A stretch of 64,000 nt of DNA from Caldicellulosiruptor morganii (GTDB lineage: Bacteria > Bacillota > Thermoanaerobacteria > Caldicellulosiruptorales > Caldicellulosiruptoraceae): positions 1,632,001-1,696,000 of the forward strand of contig NZ_CP113865.1 of NCBI RefSeq assembly GCF_026810225.1. The letters are read 5' to 3'. A program made the translations under genes and the position numbers. The notes beneath the pieces were generated by a model, which was not told the DNA's origin, did not search any database, and saw only the letters and a list, made by a program, of their open reading frames with translations. Below are positions 18,748-28,417 of the stretch, in pieces (within the stretch, counting starts at the first letter, position 1; the number at the start of each line of letters is the position of its first letter).

Positions 18748-19740
18748 TTAATCCTGCTTTCCACTGTAACCTTCCGGATGTAAAGAATGCCAGCGCCATG
18801 CAGTAGAAATTATAACATCCAGACTATTATACTGCTGCTGCCAGCCAAGCACTTTCTGCGCTTTTTTTGATGATGCAACCAGCACCGAAGGGTCACCTGC
18901 CCGTCTTGGTCCAATTTCATACGGGATTTTTTTACCCACAATTTCACTTGCTTTTTCAATTACTTCCATAACAGAAAAACCCATTCCATTTCCAAGGTTA
19001 AATATGTCACTCACATTATATTTTTCTAAATACTCAAGCGCTTTTAGATGAGCATCGCATAGGTCAAGAACATGAATATAATCCCTTATGCATGTACCAT
19101 CCTTTGTGCTGTAGTCATTACCATACACAATGACCTTATCCCGTATACCAAGCGCTGCCTGAAGAACAATGGGAATCAGGTGTGTCTCGGGGTTGTGGTC
19201 CTCTCCGATAATTCCATCCGGATGAGCACCTGCCACGTTGAAATATCTGAGTGAAACAAATTTTAAGCCATACGCATTGTCCATCCATTTCAGCATCTTC
19301 TCAATTGCAAGCTTTGTTTCACCATATGGATTTGTGGGCTGAGTTTTATCTGTTTCAAGAATAGGAATATTTTCTGGTTCGCCATACACTGCAGCTGTGG
19401 ACGAAAATACAATTTTTTTAACATTGTGCTTTATCATTGCATCTACAAGATTAAGTGTACCATAGACATTGTTGTAATAATATTTTAAAGGATTTTGCAC
19501 ACTTTCACCAACCAGAGAAGATGCTGCAAAATGAATTACTGCAGAAATTTCATTCTCGGAGAAAACCCTGTCTAAAAACTCTCTGTCTTTCAAATCTCCA
19601 TTGTAAAACTTTCCGCCGAGTACCGCTTTTTTATGACCTTTTTCAAGGTTGTCAATTACAACAACTTCATACCCTTTTTCAAGCAAAAGCCAGACCATAT
19701 GACTTCCTATATATCCCGCTCCACCAGTTACAAGTATCAT
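18748..19740 (-). CDS. galE: UDP-glucose 4-epimerase
   Basis: The 330-residue extended SDR protein has NAD-binding motif VTGGAGYIGSH at the N-terminus, the catalytic serine region FSSTAAVYG and the YxxxK motif in NPYGETKL. It interconverts UDP-galactose and UDP-glucose. The ATG at 19740 is preceded by AAGGGA at good spacing; an earlier in-frame TTG at 19749 is less likely. It is third in the galT-galK-galE operon, completing the Leloir pathway. Confidence 0.95.
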   Translation of the reverse strand: MILVTGGAGYIGSHMVWLLLEKGYEVVVIDNLEKGHKKAVLGGKFYNGDLKDREFLDRVFSENEISAVIHFAASSLVGESVQNPLKYYYNNVYGTLNLVDAMIKHNVKKIVFSSTAAVYGEPENIPILETDKTQPTNPYGETKLAIEKMLKWMDNAYGLKFVSLRYFNVAGAHPDGIIGEDHNPETHLIPIVLQAALGIRDKVIVYGNDYSTKDGTCIRDYIHVLDLCDAHLKALEYLEKYNVSDIFNLGNGMGFSVMEVIEKASEIVGKKIPYEIGPRRAGDPSVLVASSKKAQKVLGWQQQYNSLDVIISTAWRWHSLHPEGYSGKQD

Positions 19741-19764
19741 TACTACCAATCCCTTCTATAATTT

Positions 19765-20934
19765 TTAAATTTTGATTTCTCTTGTACCATCGTCAATGTC
19801 AAATACATAAAATTCAGGTTTCAAAGAGGTTTTTTTATGATAATTTTCACCAACCATTTTTGTAAACTCATCAATGGCATCTTTGTGAACAATTGATACT
19901 GTGCAGCCACCAAAGCCAGCACCCGTCATACGGCTACCAATAACCCCATCAATTTTCAAAGCCTCTTCAAAAAGTGTATCAAGCTCAAACCCCGTTACTT
20001 CATAGTCGTCACGCAAAGATATATGTGATTCTATCATAAGCTTTCCAAAGCTTGCAAGATCGCCTTTTTCCAAAACTTCTATCGACTTTAATACTCTGTC
20101 ATCTTCATAAACAACATGTCTTACTCTTTTTAATACAGTCTCATCCTCAATCAAATACTTATACTTTTCAAACTCTTCCCTGCTCAGCTCGCCAAGGCAG
20201 GATATGCTTAGCTTCTCTTGCAATATCTTTAGCCCTTTTTCGCACTCTGCTCTTCTTTCATTGTACTTGGAGTCTGCCAGGCTTCTTTTTTTATTTGTAT
20301 TGCTTACCACAATCTTATAATCGCCCAGCTTCAATGGTACATACTTATACTCCATAGTCCTTGTGTTCAAAAAGATTGCATGGTCTTTTTTGCCAAGGCT
20401 TGATGCAAACTGGTCCATAATTCCGCAATTCACACCAACAAATCTATTTTCAGCTCTCTGACAGATAAGGCTCAGCTCTACCCTGTCAATCGGTTTTTCA
20501 TTAAAAATTGAATACACTGCAATGCAGGTTGCGCATTCAATTGCAGCAGAAGAAGAAAGTCCTGCACCGTGAGGAACTGTGTCATAAAAGAGCATGTCAG
20601 CACCGCCAACATTGTATCCTGCCTGCAATAGTTCTTTTATAACACCAAGCTGATAATTTCCCCATCTGATTTGCCTGTATTTATCTATATTTTCAATATC
20701 AGCCTCAACAAGTTCTTTTAAATCTGTTGCATAAAGTCTTATTGTGCGGTTCTTTCTTTTTCTAATCAAAACGGTTGTGCCAACATTGACTGCAGCAGGA
20801 AAGACATACCCTCCATTGTAGTCTGTATGCTCGCCAATCAAGTTTACTCTTCCGCTTGAATAAAAACATCTTACTTCTTCATCTGCCCTACCATATATAT
20901 CTTCAAACAGTCTCAAAAGATCTCTTATTTCCAT
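19765..20934 (-). CDS. galK: Galactokinase
   Basis: The 389-residue GHMP kinase begins at ATG 20934; a longer open frame reaching into galT is an overlap artefact. The galactokinase signature GRVNLIGEHTDYNGG lies near residue 30, the GHMP ATP motif PHGAGLSSSAA follows, and the C-terminal SRMTGAGFGG closes the fold. It phosphorylates galactose to galactose-1-phosphate. It follows galT by 4 bases. Confidence 0.95.
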   Translation of the reverse strand: MEIRDLLRLFEDIYGRADEEVRCFYSSGRVNLIGEHTDYNGGYVFPAAVNVGTTVLIRKRKNRTIRLYATDLKELVEADIENIDKYRQIRWGNYQLGVIKELLQAGYNVGGADMLFYDTVPHGAGLSSSAAIECATCIAVYSIFNEKPIDRVELSLICQRAENRFVGVNCGIMDQFASSLGKKDHAIFLNTRTMEYKYVPLKLGDYKIVVSNTNKKRSLADSKYNERRAECEKGLKILQEKLSISCLGELSREEFEKYKYLIEDETVLKRVRHVVYEDDRVLKSIEVLEKGDLASFGKLMIESHISLRDDYEVTGFELDTLFEEALKIDGVIGSRMTGAGFGGCTVSIVHKDAIDEFTKMVGENYHKKTSLKPEFYVFDIDDGTREIKI

Positions 20935-20938
20935 TTCT

Positions 20939-21925
20939 TTATTTACCCCCTTGCATTTTTTCCAGAAACCTCTTGTACGCCTGCCTGAGCTCTTCTGCCT
21001 TCTCTTCGGGTGAGGTGGTATTGCACAGTGCCCATGCACCTGTCTCACTTGATGCATTGAATTTTTGCTTGTCTTTTGAGCGCATTGGAGGGTAAAATTC
21101 AACATGAAAATGATAGAATTTTGAATAGTCCCTGTCGACATTTACAGGCAGCTGATGAAAACACATCATGTAGGGAAATTTATAGTTAAACAAACTGTCA
21201 AGCATGCCTGTTGTTTCCTTTAAAATCATGGCAAAACTATTTTTCTCTTCATCTGTCAGATCTGATATTGTTCCAACATGTCGTTTTGGTGAGATAAATA
21301 CACCATATGGATACTCGGTAAAGAAAGGAAGGTATGTCACAAAGTGCTCATTTTCAATTATTACCCTATTTTTAAACTCCATCTCTTCTCTGTCAATCCT
21401 GCAAATTAAACACTCACCGTAAGAATTGTAGTGCAACTCAGCACTTTCAAGTTCGCGTAAAATCTTTAGCGGAATCCACGAATACCCATAAATCTGACCG
21501 TGTGGATGTGGCATTGTAACACCCACAACCTCACCCCTGTTTTCAAAGATGAAGACAAACTTTATATTCGGGTCTTTTCTCAGCGTCTCAAACCTTTCCA
21601 CCCATAAATCAACAAGCTTTCGAATATGCTGGACGCTAAGCTCGGGAAGTGTTACAGTATGATTTGGTGAATATAAAATAACCTCGCATTTGCCGTAAGC
21701 AGGCGCAACTCTGTAAAAACTTGTTGCAACATCGTCGGGCTGTGGTGGATTTTGCATAAGTGCCGGAAAGTCATTGTCATATTCCAAAACCTCATAATCA
21801 TCTGGCACCCTGCCAGAGCCGGGGCAAAATGGACACCAGTCTTTTGGCATCTGAGGTCTTTCCTGCCTGTGCGATGCAATCATAACCCAGTCACGCAGCA
21901 GTGGATTCCATCTGAGCTCTGCCAT
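20939..21925 (-). CDS. galT: Galactose-1-phosphate uridylyltransferase
   Basis: The 328-residue HIT-superfamily protein has zinc-ligand cysteines in WCPFCPGSG, the catalytic histidines in MPHPHGQIYGY, and the second conserved segment FHVEFYPP. It transfers UMP from UDP-glucose to galactose-1-phosphate. It is the first gene of the galTKE operon. The ATG is preceded by GAGGGG. A regulatory gene of AraC type lies directly upstream, separated by a terminator. Confidence 0.94.
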   Translation of the reverse strand: MAELRWNPLLRDWVMIASHRQERPQMPKDWCPFCPGSGRVPDDYEVLEYDNDFPALMQNPPQPDDVATSFYRVAPAYGKCEVILYSPNHTVTLPELSVQHIRKLVDLWVERFETLRKDPNIKFVFIFENRGEVVGVTMPHPHGQIYGYSWIPLKILRELESAELHYNSYGECLICRIDREEMEFKNRVIIENEHFVTYLPFFTEYPYGVFISPKRHVGTISDLTDEEKNSFAMILKETTGMLDSLFNYKFPYMMCFHQLPVNVDRDYSKFYHFHVEFYPPMRSKDKQKFNASSETGAWALCNTTSPEEKAEELRQAYKRFLEKMQGGK

Positions 21926-21987
21926 CTTTCTATCCCCTCACATCTGTATAATTGTTTTTTATTGGGTTTGTTTTTCCTAATTTCATT

Positions 21988-22023
21988 CTAAAAAAAAAGA
22001 AGTGCAATTTGAATGCACTTCTT
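21988..22023 (-). terminator. Terminator after the AraC/PocR regulator
   Basis: AAGAAGTGCA (21997-22006) / TGCACTTCTT (22014-22023), with A and T tracts on the two sides, begins just after the regulator stop and insulates galT. Confidence 0.8.
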
Positions 22024-22025
22024 TT

Positions 22026-22901
22026 TTATGTATTAGCACTTTTTTTAGATATATCGTAAATATATTTATCCTTTTTGTAATTCAAAGGTGAAACTCCAAA
22101 CTTTCTTTTAAAAAGTCTGCTAAAATAATTCTGGTCTTCTATACCAACCATCTTTGATATCTCTCCAATTGATAGGTCTGTGGTCTCAATGAGCTCTTTT
22201 GATTTTTTCAGTCTTATGTTAATAAGATATTCTTTAAATGTTATTCCAAGCTGTTTTTTGAAAAGATAGCTCAAATACGTTGGTGACAGGTACACCATCT
22301 TTGCAAGATCTTCCAGGGTTATATCTTCCATATAGTGGTTCTTGATGTATTCTATTATCTTTTCAATGGATGAAAGAGAAGATATCCTTATCATCTCTGA
22401 GTCTATGATGTACTTTGCAACAATGTGCATCATGTCAAGCACACTCTTGAGTTTTTCCTGGTCAATATACGTAAGGTTAAAAAAGCTCTTTTTAACCTTT
22501 TGCTGGTCAAGTGGCTGGTCTTTAATCTTTTCCAGAACCTGCTGCCACATCTGTTCAGAAGGAGGCTCAAGCAAAATCTGACCTATAAAGAGTGCACCTA
22601 TGTAGCTATTGTTGAAAAAAAGAGGTATCACAGCTTCAATAAGTCCCATATGACACCTGTAAACATGAATACCCTTTTTCTTCTGGGCTGTTTGTGCACC
22701 GTTTAAATCTGAATTTTTGCATGCTTCTCCATTTTTATAGTATTGTTTCATCAACATGCAAAATTCACATGTACCTTTTTTCTTATTCTCAACCCATTGA
22801 TTGTCAGCTGTTAAGAAATTTGCTGAGATTCCTGTAATGTAGGAGAAATTGTCCAGAACCGAAATCAAATCATCGTATTTAATAATTTCTTTAAAATCCA
22901 T
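22026..22901 (-). CDS. AraC-family regulator with PocR sensory domain
   Basis: The 291-residue protein has an N-terminal PocR domain (~5-160) with a cysteine-rich segment (TCEFCMLMK, C-x-H) characteristic of this ligand/metal-sensing module, and a C-terminal AraC double helix-turn-helix (~190-285, with DLAKMVYLSPTYLSYLFKKQ). PocR domains bind small hydrocarbons or diols in some systems. The location immediately upstream of galTKE suggests control of galactose use, but no operator was recognised, so the target is inference. Confidence 0.85.
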   Translation of the reverse strand: MDFKEIIKYDDLISVLDNFSYITGISANFLTADNQWVENKKKGTCEFCMLMKQYYKNGEACKNSDLNGAQTAQKKKGIHVYRCHMGLIEAVIPLFFNNSYIGALFIGQILLEPPSEQMWQQVLEKIKDQPLDQQKVKKSFFNLTYIDQEKLKSVLDMMHIVAKYIIDSEMIRISSLSSIEKIIEYIKNHYMEDITLEDLAKMVYLSPTYLSYLFKKQLGITFKEYLINIRLKKSKELIETTDLSIGEISKMVGIEDQNYFSRLFKRKFGVSPLNYKKDKYIYDISKKSANT

Positions 22902-22926
22902 GTCAGTTTAACACCCTTTTTAATTT

Positions 22927-23343
22927 TTAATCAATACAGACAACCCTGATGCCGTTTTCAAGCAGCATCTTTGCAGTAACCCCTGCACCGTCCACAAGAG
23001 TATTTGAAAAACTTCCATCATAGATTTTACCAAAACCACAGGAAGGACTTCTGGATTTAAAAAATGCAATCTCAGCCCCAAAGAATCTTGCCAGTTTCAA
23101 TGTCTCAAAAGCTCCTTTATAAAAATTATCGGTAAAATCTCTACCTTCTATATCAACCACTTTGCCATCTTTAATCTCACAGGGACTTCTGGGTGTTGCA
23201 AGCCCACCAAGCTGCTCCGGACAAACTGGAATTAAAATATATTCTTTTTTGAGTCTTTCCACCACTTCACTTCTCAAATTGTTTGTCCCATCATACTTTG
23301 TATCAAGTCCTATAAGGCAGCTACTTATAAGCGCAAACTTCAT
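22927..23343 (-). CDS. DUF523 protein (TudS-like putative desulfurase)
   Basis: The 138-residue protein has conserved cysteines in SSCLIG (C9), IPVCPEQLGG and SPSCGFGKIYDG, the residues that bind an Fe-S cluster in the DUF523 thiouracil desulfurase TudS. The predicted role is removal of sulfur from thiolated bases. It overlaps ysxC by 4 bases, so it is probably co-transcribed with lon and ysxC. Function in this organism is untested and taken from the family. Confidence 0.75.
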   Translation of the reverse strand: MKFALISSCLIGLDTKYDGTNNLRSEVVERLKKEYILIPVCPEQLGGLATPRSPCEIKDGKVVDIEGRDFTDNFYKGAFETLKLARFFGAEIAFFKSRSPSCGFGKIYDGSFSNTLVDGAGVTAKMLLENGIRVVCID

Positions 23344-23954
23344 CCTTTCCCCTTCTCCTTTAAAATTGCCTCTTCCATAAATTTTACAATACTGTACTGA
23401 ATCTGTTTGGCACCCATTCCTGTTTTAGCAGAGAACTGGTAGAAAAGTTCCTTATCAATTCCAAGCTCTTTTGAAATAAGATTGGTGTTCTTTGTAAGCT
23501 CGTTATTGGAAAGCTTGTCGCACTTTGTCAGAACAATCATTATTGGAATCTCTTTTCTATCAAAAAAACCAAGCATTATCTTATCATCTTCTGTTGGAAG
23601 ATGCCTTGAGTCAAGAAGCAAAACCGCAAGTTTTAGCTCTTCTCTTTCCAAAAGGTACTCTTCTATCATATTCTTCCATCTTTTCTTTTCCTCTTTTGAA
23701 ACCTCCGCATAACCATAACCGGGCAGGTCAACCACTCTGAATTTGTTATCAATGTTGAAAAAGTTAATTGTTCGTGTCTTGCCAGGTGTTGATCCAACTT
23801 TTGCTAATTTATCCTTAAAAATTGTATTTATAAAAGAAGACTTTCCAACATTTGACCTGCCACATATACACATTTCAGGCATCTTTATGGGTGGATAGTC
23901 ATCCTTTTTGACAGCAATCTTTTCAAGTTTCGCATTCGAAAGGTCTATCTTCAA
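23340..23954 (-). CDS. ysxC: Ribosome-biogenesis GTPase YsxC/EngB
   Basis: The 204-residue TRAFAC GTPase has G1 GRSNVGKSSFI, G3 DLPGYG and G4 TKCD in order. It takes part in late 50S subunit assembly. It is 18 bases downstream of lon, the same lon-ysxC order seen in many Firmicutes. Its translation is coupled to the DUF523 gene by a 4-base overlap. Confidence 0.95.
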   Translation of the reverse strand: MKIDLSNAKLEKIAVKKDDYPPIKMPEMCICGRSNVGKSSFINTIFKDKLAKVGSTPGKTRTINFFNIDNKFRVVDLPGYGYAEVSKEEKKRWKNMIEEYLLEREELKLAVLLLDSRHLPTEDDKIMLGFFDRKEIPIMIVLTKCDKLSNNELTKNTNLISKELGIDKELFYQFSAKTGMGAKQIQYSIVKFMEEAILKEKGKG

Positions 23955-23972
23955 ACTCTCTTTTGACCCCCT

Positions 23973-24638
23973 TTACCCCTTTATTGCAATTTTAAATACC
24001 TCATCAATTGTTCTGACAAAAATAAAATTCATATCTTTCTTTACATAGTCATCCAGTTCATCTACATCTTTCTTGTTTTCAAATGGCAGAATTACATTCC
24101 TGATTCCAACCCTTTTCGCAGCCAAAATTTTCTCCTTCACACCGCCGATTGGCAAAACTCTTCCACTCAGGGTAATCTCGCCTGTCATTGCAATGTCATG
24201 CCTGACAGGCTTTTTGGAAAGAGCTGATACCATAGCGGTTGCCATAGTAATTCCGGCAGACGGTCCATCTTTGGGTATAGCACCCTCGGGTACATGAATA
24301 TGAATATCATATTCTTTGTAGAAATTCTCATCTATTCCAAGATCTTTTGCGCGTGCACGTATGATGCTAACCGCTGCTTTTGCTGACTCTTTCATAACAT
24401 CACCAAGCTGGCCGGTGAGTTCAAGCCTGCCGCTTCCTGGCATGACAAGCGCTTCAACAGAGAGTGTTTCACCGCCAAAGGGCGTCCACGCAAGACCTGT
24501 TACAATCCCTATCCTGTCTTCTTCAATCAGCTCATCTCTTCTATATTTTCTTACACCCAGATACTTCTCCAGATTCTTTGTTGTAATTCTCACCGTTTTT
24601 TGTTTTCTTCCAGAATTTCTTTTGCAACACGTCTGCAA
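23973..24638 (-). CDS. lon: Lon protease, C-terminal proteolytic part (frameshifted gene)
   Basis: This frame encodes the end of the AAA lid and the complete S16 protease domain, including the catalytic serine in KDGPSAGIT and lysine in [11 protein letters not shown]. Meaningful coding begins at about 24604 ([15 protein letters not shown]); the residues upstream in this frame are not Lon-like. Joined to the upstream fragment by a -1 shift in the A6 run near 24596-24601 it gives a normal ~774-residue Lon. Either the gene is broken, a base is missing from the sequence, or the ribosome slips. Confidence 0.85.
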   Translation of the reverse strand: MQTCCKRNSGRKQKTVRITTKNLEKYLGVRKYRRDELIEEDRIGIVTGLAWTPFGGETLSVEALVMPGSGRLELTGQLGDVMKESAKAAVSIIRARAKDLGIDENFYKEYDIHIHVPEGAIPKDGPSAGITMATAMVSALSKKPVRHDIAMTGEITLSGRVLPIGGVKEKILAAKRVGIRNVILPFENKKDVDELDDYVKKDMNFIFVRTIDEVFKIAIKG

Positions 24639-26293
24639 AGTCTTGCTATTTCTCTTTCTAAGTTTCTAACCCCCGATTCTCTTGTGTAAAAAGCAATTAT
24701 ATCACGTATTGTGGCATCATCATATCTGATCTGGGATTTCTTGAGCCCATTTTGCGCTATTTGTTTAGGAAACAGATACTTTTTTGCAATTTCTATCTTC
24801 TCTTCTTCAGTATACCCTGTAATTTCAATAACTTCAAGTCTATCAAGAAGAGGTCTTGGTATTGTTTCAAGTGTATTTGCTGTTGCAATGAACATCACTT
24901 CGGACAGATCAAAAGGAATTTCAATATAATGATCACGGAATGCATAGTTTTGCTCACTGTCAAGCACTTCCAAAAGTGCCGACGCAGGGTCACCCCTGAA
25001 ATCATGTGACATCTTGTCAATCTCATCTAAAAGTATCAGCGGATTTTTTGTCTTTGCCTGACGAAGAGCGTAAATAATTCTTCCAGGCATAGCACCAACA
25101 TATGTTTTTCTGTGTCCACGAATCTCTGCCTCATCCCTGAGCCCACCAAGTGAAATTCTCACATAGTTTCTATTCAAAGCCCTTGCTATGGACTTTGCAA
25201 TGGATGTTTTACCCACACCGGGCGGTCCAACCAGACACAAAATAGGACCTTTTAGATCATTCTTTAATTTCCTAACTGCGATATATTCAAGAATTCTCTC
25301 TTTCACTTTTGTAAGACCATAATGATCCTCATCCAGAATCTTCCTGACAAGGTTTATATCAATCTTTTCTTCACTTTTTACATTCCACGGAAGTTCAACA
25401 ATCCATTCCAAATATGTTCGAATAACTCCAACCTCAGGTGAGTTTGGAGGAAGTTTTTCAAGCCTGTCTATTTCCTTTAAAACTTTTTGCAAGCTATCAT
25501 TAGCAAGTCCCAGCTTTTTTACCTGTTCTCTGTATTCCTGTGCCTCTGAAAAAAGGCTGTCTTTTTCGCCAAGCTCGCTCTGTATTGCTTTTAGCTGCTC
25601 TCTCAGGTAATACTCCTTCTGCATCCTGTCAATCTGTTTTTTTACCTTCAGAGTAATCTTTCTTTCTATTTCGATTATCTCTTTTTCCCTGAGGATTAGC
25701 TCATAAAGCTTTGTAAGTCTTTGCTTCAAGTCTGCTTGCTCCAAAAGTAGCTGCTTGTCCTCAAGCTTGACAATTACATTTGCTGCAATGACATCAGCAA
25801 GCTGACCCGGATTTTGAATTGTTGTAACAGACAGAATAGCATCAGGCGGTATTCTGTTTGTCAGCTTTGCAAACTCTTCAAACGCAGAGATTACGTTTCT
25901 TATAATCGCTTCCAATTCCGGGTCATCCAGATTACTGCTTTCTTCTCTGTATTCCTCAATTTCCACCAAAAAGTATGGTGAAGTCTGAAGATACTCTGTG
26001 ACCTTTGCTCTGTGAAGACCTTCTACCAAAATTCTTGACGCTTCATTTGGAAGCCTCAGCATCTGTTTGATTTTTGCAACCGTTCCAAACTGATATAAAT
26101 CCTCGGGTCCTGGCTCTTCCTGTTTCGGGTCTTTCTGGGCCAAAAGTAAAACTTGCTGGTCACTGTTCATAGCTTCTTCCAATGCTTTTAATGAAATCTG
26201 TCTGCCAACATCAAAATGAAGCATCATATATGGGAATACCACAAGTCCACGCAATGGTATAACCGGTAAAGTTTTTTTATTTGCTGTTTCCAT
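24590..26293 (-). CDS. lon: Lon protease, N-terminal and AAA+ part (frameshifted gene)
   Basis: The 567 residues contain the Lon substrate-binding N-domain (~8-200), a coiled-coil stretch, and the AAA+ module with Walker [14 protein letters not shown] and Walker [10 protein letters not shown]. The frame ends at TGA 24590 right after LEENKKR, before the protease domain. The ATG at 26293 is preceded by a TTG codon and has no good ribosome site, and the TnpB element stops only 128 bases upstream, so the native promoter/leader may have been displaced. Lon degrades misfolded and regulatory proteins in the cytoplasm. Confidence 0.88.
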   Translation of the reverse strand: METANKKTLPVIPLRGLVVFPYMMLHFDVGRQISLKALEEAMNSDQQVLLLAQKDPKQEEPGPEDLYQFGTVAKIKQMLRLPNEASRILVEGLHRAKVTEYLQTSPYFLVEIEEYREESSNLDDPELEAIIRNVISAFEEFAKLTNRIPPDAILSVTTIQNPGQLADVIAANVIVKLEDKQLLLEQADLKQRLTKLYELILREKEIIEIERKITLKVKKQIDRMQKEYYLREQLKAIQSELGEKDSLFSEAQEYREQVKKLGLANDSLQKVLKEIDRLEKLPPNSPEVGVIRTYLEWIVELPWNVKSEEKIDINLVRKILDEDHYGLTKVKERILEYIAVRKLKNDLKGPILCLVGPPGVGKTSIAKSIARALNRNYVRISLGGLRDEAEIRGHRKTYVGAMPGRIIYALRQAKTKNPLILLDEIDKMSHDFRGDPASALLEVLDSEQNYAFRDHYIEIPFDLSEVMFIATANTLETIPRPLLDRLEVIEITGYTEEEKIEIAKKYLFPKQIAQNGLKKSQIRYDDATIRDIIAFYTRESGVRNLEREIARLCRRVAKEILEENKKR

Positions 26294-26309
26294 CAAACTC
26301 TATCTGCCT

Positions 26310-26560
26310 GGTCATCTAAACTGTGCAAAACTGCACAAGCTTAGACGGCTGGGGTATTTGTAGTCCGCCATTTCAAGACTTTCCCTGCCCCAGCAGGCGG
26401 TTTTTGGGAAAGCCATAGCCCCTACCCCAAGAAGTAGGAACTTGCGCCGATTTTCGGTCTCCCCACTTGCCCTGAAACCAATATCCATTTCAGGACAGAC
26501 ATGTCACGCAATACCCTGTCAGGGGAGAGTGGCGTCACCACCGCTACCCTGAGAACTCGC
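26310..26560 (-). ncRNA. Candidate omegaRNA (TnpB guide RNA) overlapping the tnpB 3' end
   Basis: The last ~140 bases of tnpB and the following ~110 bases are unusually GC-rich for this genome and full of short inverted repeats. The encoded C-terminal ~45 residues look like translated structural RNA rather than a protein domain. TnpB guide RNAs come from exactly this position, with the guide running into flanking DNA, here the lon 5' region. This is inference from position and composition; limits are approximate. Confidence 0.45.
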
Positions 26561-27900
26561 CAGAGATTGTAGCCTGCACTACAGCTAATCGCACTTGTTC
26601 CATCCAGAGGTGCAAATAGCCTCCCAGGCTCACTCCCAGAGCTTTGTATCTTACGCATTACATATTCAATCTCTTTTATCTGTTTCCTTCTCAAGTGTAT
26701 ATTCTTCACTGCTTTGCTTACATACTCTTTTAGCTCTTCTAAACTGCTGGCATCAAGACTATTTAAAAGCTTCATGTAGTTTGCAGGTATCCTCTCTTTT
26801 TTCCCAAGTCCTCTTCTTGCTATAACATATGCGCTTGCAATGTCTTTGCTTATCATAAACTGCGGTGCGAACTTGAGCATCCCTATCACCGATGTGTATG
26901 CAGGATTTGCTTCTATAACCTCTATCCCTTCTCGTTTTGCTAAAATCCTGATTTTGTCAAGAAGCGACCTGTAACTGAAAAAGTGTCTTATCCGTCTTGA
27001 TTTTCTGCCCGAAAAGTCACCTCTTGTTCCTTTGTCTTTTATATTCAGCCTCTCTATCACAATAGCCTTTCTTTTCTCTCTTGCTATCTTTACAATCTCA
27101 TGTGCATACTGCCATCTGTAATACTCTCTTTTGTCATGATTTCCACTTTCAAGCTCCGGCATTGGAATCTTGCCATAGCTTATAAACTGTCCGCTCCTGT
27201 CCACCTCTACCCATGCCATGTGATTGGGATATGCATTTGTATCTATACCTATAGCACCATTTTCTCTGGTGATTTCTGTCGCCGGAAAGAGTTCTTCTGC
27301 TGAAAAGTAAGCATACACATTCCCATTTTTAAGTTTTAGCTCTACAGAATAAGGCACTCCAAGGGCAGCAATCTCCTGTAAAATTTGTCTTCTGTCTTTG
27401 TCTTTCTTATAACCGGCTGATAATCTAGCAAATACATATTTTCTATCTCCTATATTTATCCTCAAAAATGTGCCTCTTTCATTTACCCCAATCCTTGTGT
27501 TCAAGTTCCCTTTTTTACTCCTGTCTCCTCTTGAATATAAATTCCCTTTCCTTTTTTCCTGCCACTCAATTTCGAGTTTTTTGTAGGGCTTGCCGTTTAT
27601 ATGTCGTTTTTTGAGCTTTTCAAAAAGCTGCCTGCCGCCAAAGATAGCTTTCCTCGGGTCTTCTCCTCTTTGCTTGCAGGACTCTAAAACAGCTTTTGCT
27701 TTCATTATTGCATCATCTACATACCTTGAGTTCAAATCAAAAATCCCCTGCAAATCCTTTTTTAGGCTATTTCTATCAAAGCCTTCTAAAAGTCTTTTGT
27801 ATGCAAATCTCATACAGGAAGACCATCTTCTCATAAGCTCCAGAACTTTTTGCTTGTCTTCATAACTTTCAAAAATGAGTTTAGCCTGAACTGTTATCAC
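26422..27900 (-). CDS. tnpB: TnpB-like RNA-guided nuclease of IS605/IS1341 family, zinc finger missing
   Basis: About 492 residues run from GTG 27900 (9 bases after AGAGGTG; an upstream in-frame GTG at 27912 overlaps that site). RuvC motif I is in AIGIDTNAYP, motif II in IVIERLNIKD, and a candidate motif III aspartate in ISKDIASAYVIARRG. The CxxC...CxxC zinc ribbon that normally sits between RuvC II and III is absent. After about residue 440 the sequence loses family character. TnpB proteins are omegaRNA-guided DNA nucleases that help their transposon persist. Ancestral relatives of Cas12. Confidence 0.8.
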   Translation of the reverse strand: MITVQAKLIFESYEDKQKVLELMRRWSSCMRFAYKRLLEGFDRNSLKKDLQGIFDLNSRYVDDAIMKAKAVLESCKQRGEDPRKAIFGGRQLFEKLKKRHINGKPYKKLEIEWQEKRKGNLYSRGDRSKKGNLNTRIGVNERGTFLRINIGDRKYVFARLSAGYKKDKDRRQILQEIAALGVPYSVELKLKNGNVYAYFSAEELFPATEITRENGAIGIDTNAYPNHMAWVEVDRSGQFISYGKIPMPELESGNHDKREYYRWQYAHEIVKIAREKRKAIVIERLNIKDKGTRGDFSGRKSRRIRHFFSYRSLLDKIRILAKREGIEVIEANPAYTSVIGMLKFAPQFMISKDIASAYVIARRGLGKKERIPANYMKLLNSLDASSLEELKEYVSKAVKNIHLRRKQIKEIEYVMRKIQSSGSEPGRLFAPLDGTSAISCSAGYNLWRVLRVAVVTPLSPDRVLRDMSVLKWILVSGQVGRPKIGASSYFLG

Positions 27901-28102
27901 ATCTTTTTGCACCTCTTATTAAGGTTCTTTTGCTTATATCATAATCTTACCAACCTTTTGCACACAAAGTAACTTTTAATGCTATCCAGTCAAAATTATA
28001 CCTTTTTGCATCGTAATTCTCAACTGTTGCACACCTCCGTTTTTAAATTTTTGACCACAGGTGTATAATTATATTAAACATCCAAAAAGGAGCCAAGCTG
28101 CA

Positions 28103-28273
28103 ATGAAAAATCTATTAGATGAACTTATTCAAAATCCTATTATACCAGCTGTAAGAGATAAAGCAATACTTGAATGTGCTTTAAATTCCGACTGTAGAAT
28201 TATTTTTCTTCTTCACTCTACTATTTTAACCATAAGGGACGAAATTAATATAATAAAGCGAAAAAATAAAATT
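28103..28273 (+). pseudogene. glpP: glpP (glycerol-3-phosphate responsive antiterminator), 5' fragment interrupted by IS
   Basis: The frame from ATG 28103 (after AAGGAG) encodes the GlpP N-terminus, with NPIIPAVRDK and a following segment matching the family. It is cut after ...RKNKI by the IS at 28274. The reading frame resumes without loss after the second target copy at 30215. GlpP binds glycerol-3-phosphate and leader RNA to antiterminate glp transcription. An open frame starting earlier, at 28061, has no ribosome site. Confidence 0.75.
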
Positions 28274-28417
28274 GATTCTGGTGTAAAAAGCCTTTTTTCT
28301 TTATGAAGAAGTATAAATATAAAATTAGAATTGAATAAATAAACATAAAAATATATGTAGTACAAATTTTTATAGAATTATGTTAGAATCAAAGGAGCAA
28401 AAATTACGACAAATGGG

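Larger units (their letters stand above)
26297..28060 (-). mobile_element. IS605/IS1341-type element carrying only tnpB (approximate limits)
   Basis: The element holds a tnpB gene but no Y1 transposase tnpA, so it would need TnpA in trans. The downstream side ends near a small hairpin (TGTGCA 26322-26327 / TGCACA 26332-26337), typical of subterminal hairpins in this family. Exact ends and target site could not be fixed from one copy. It separates lon from whatever gene stood upstream. Confidence 0.6.

Noticed and set aside
20939-21141. Extended N-terminus of galactokinase overlapping galT
   Set aside because: The true start at 20934 has the family N-terminus; the upstream part is out-of-frame galT coding.
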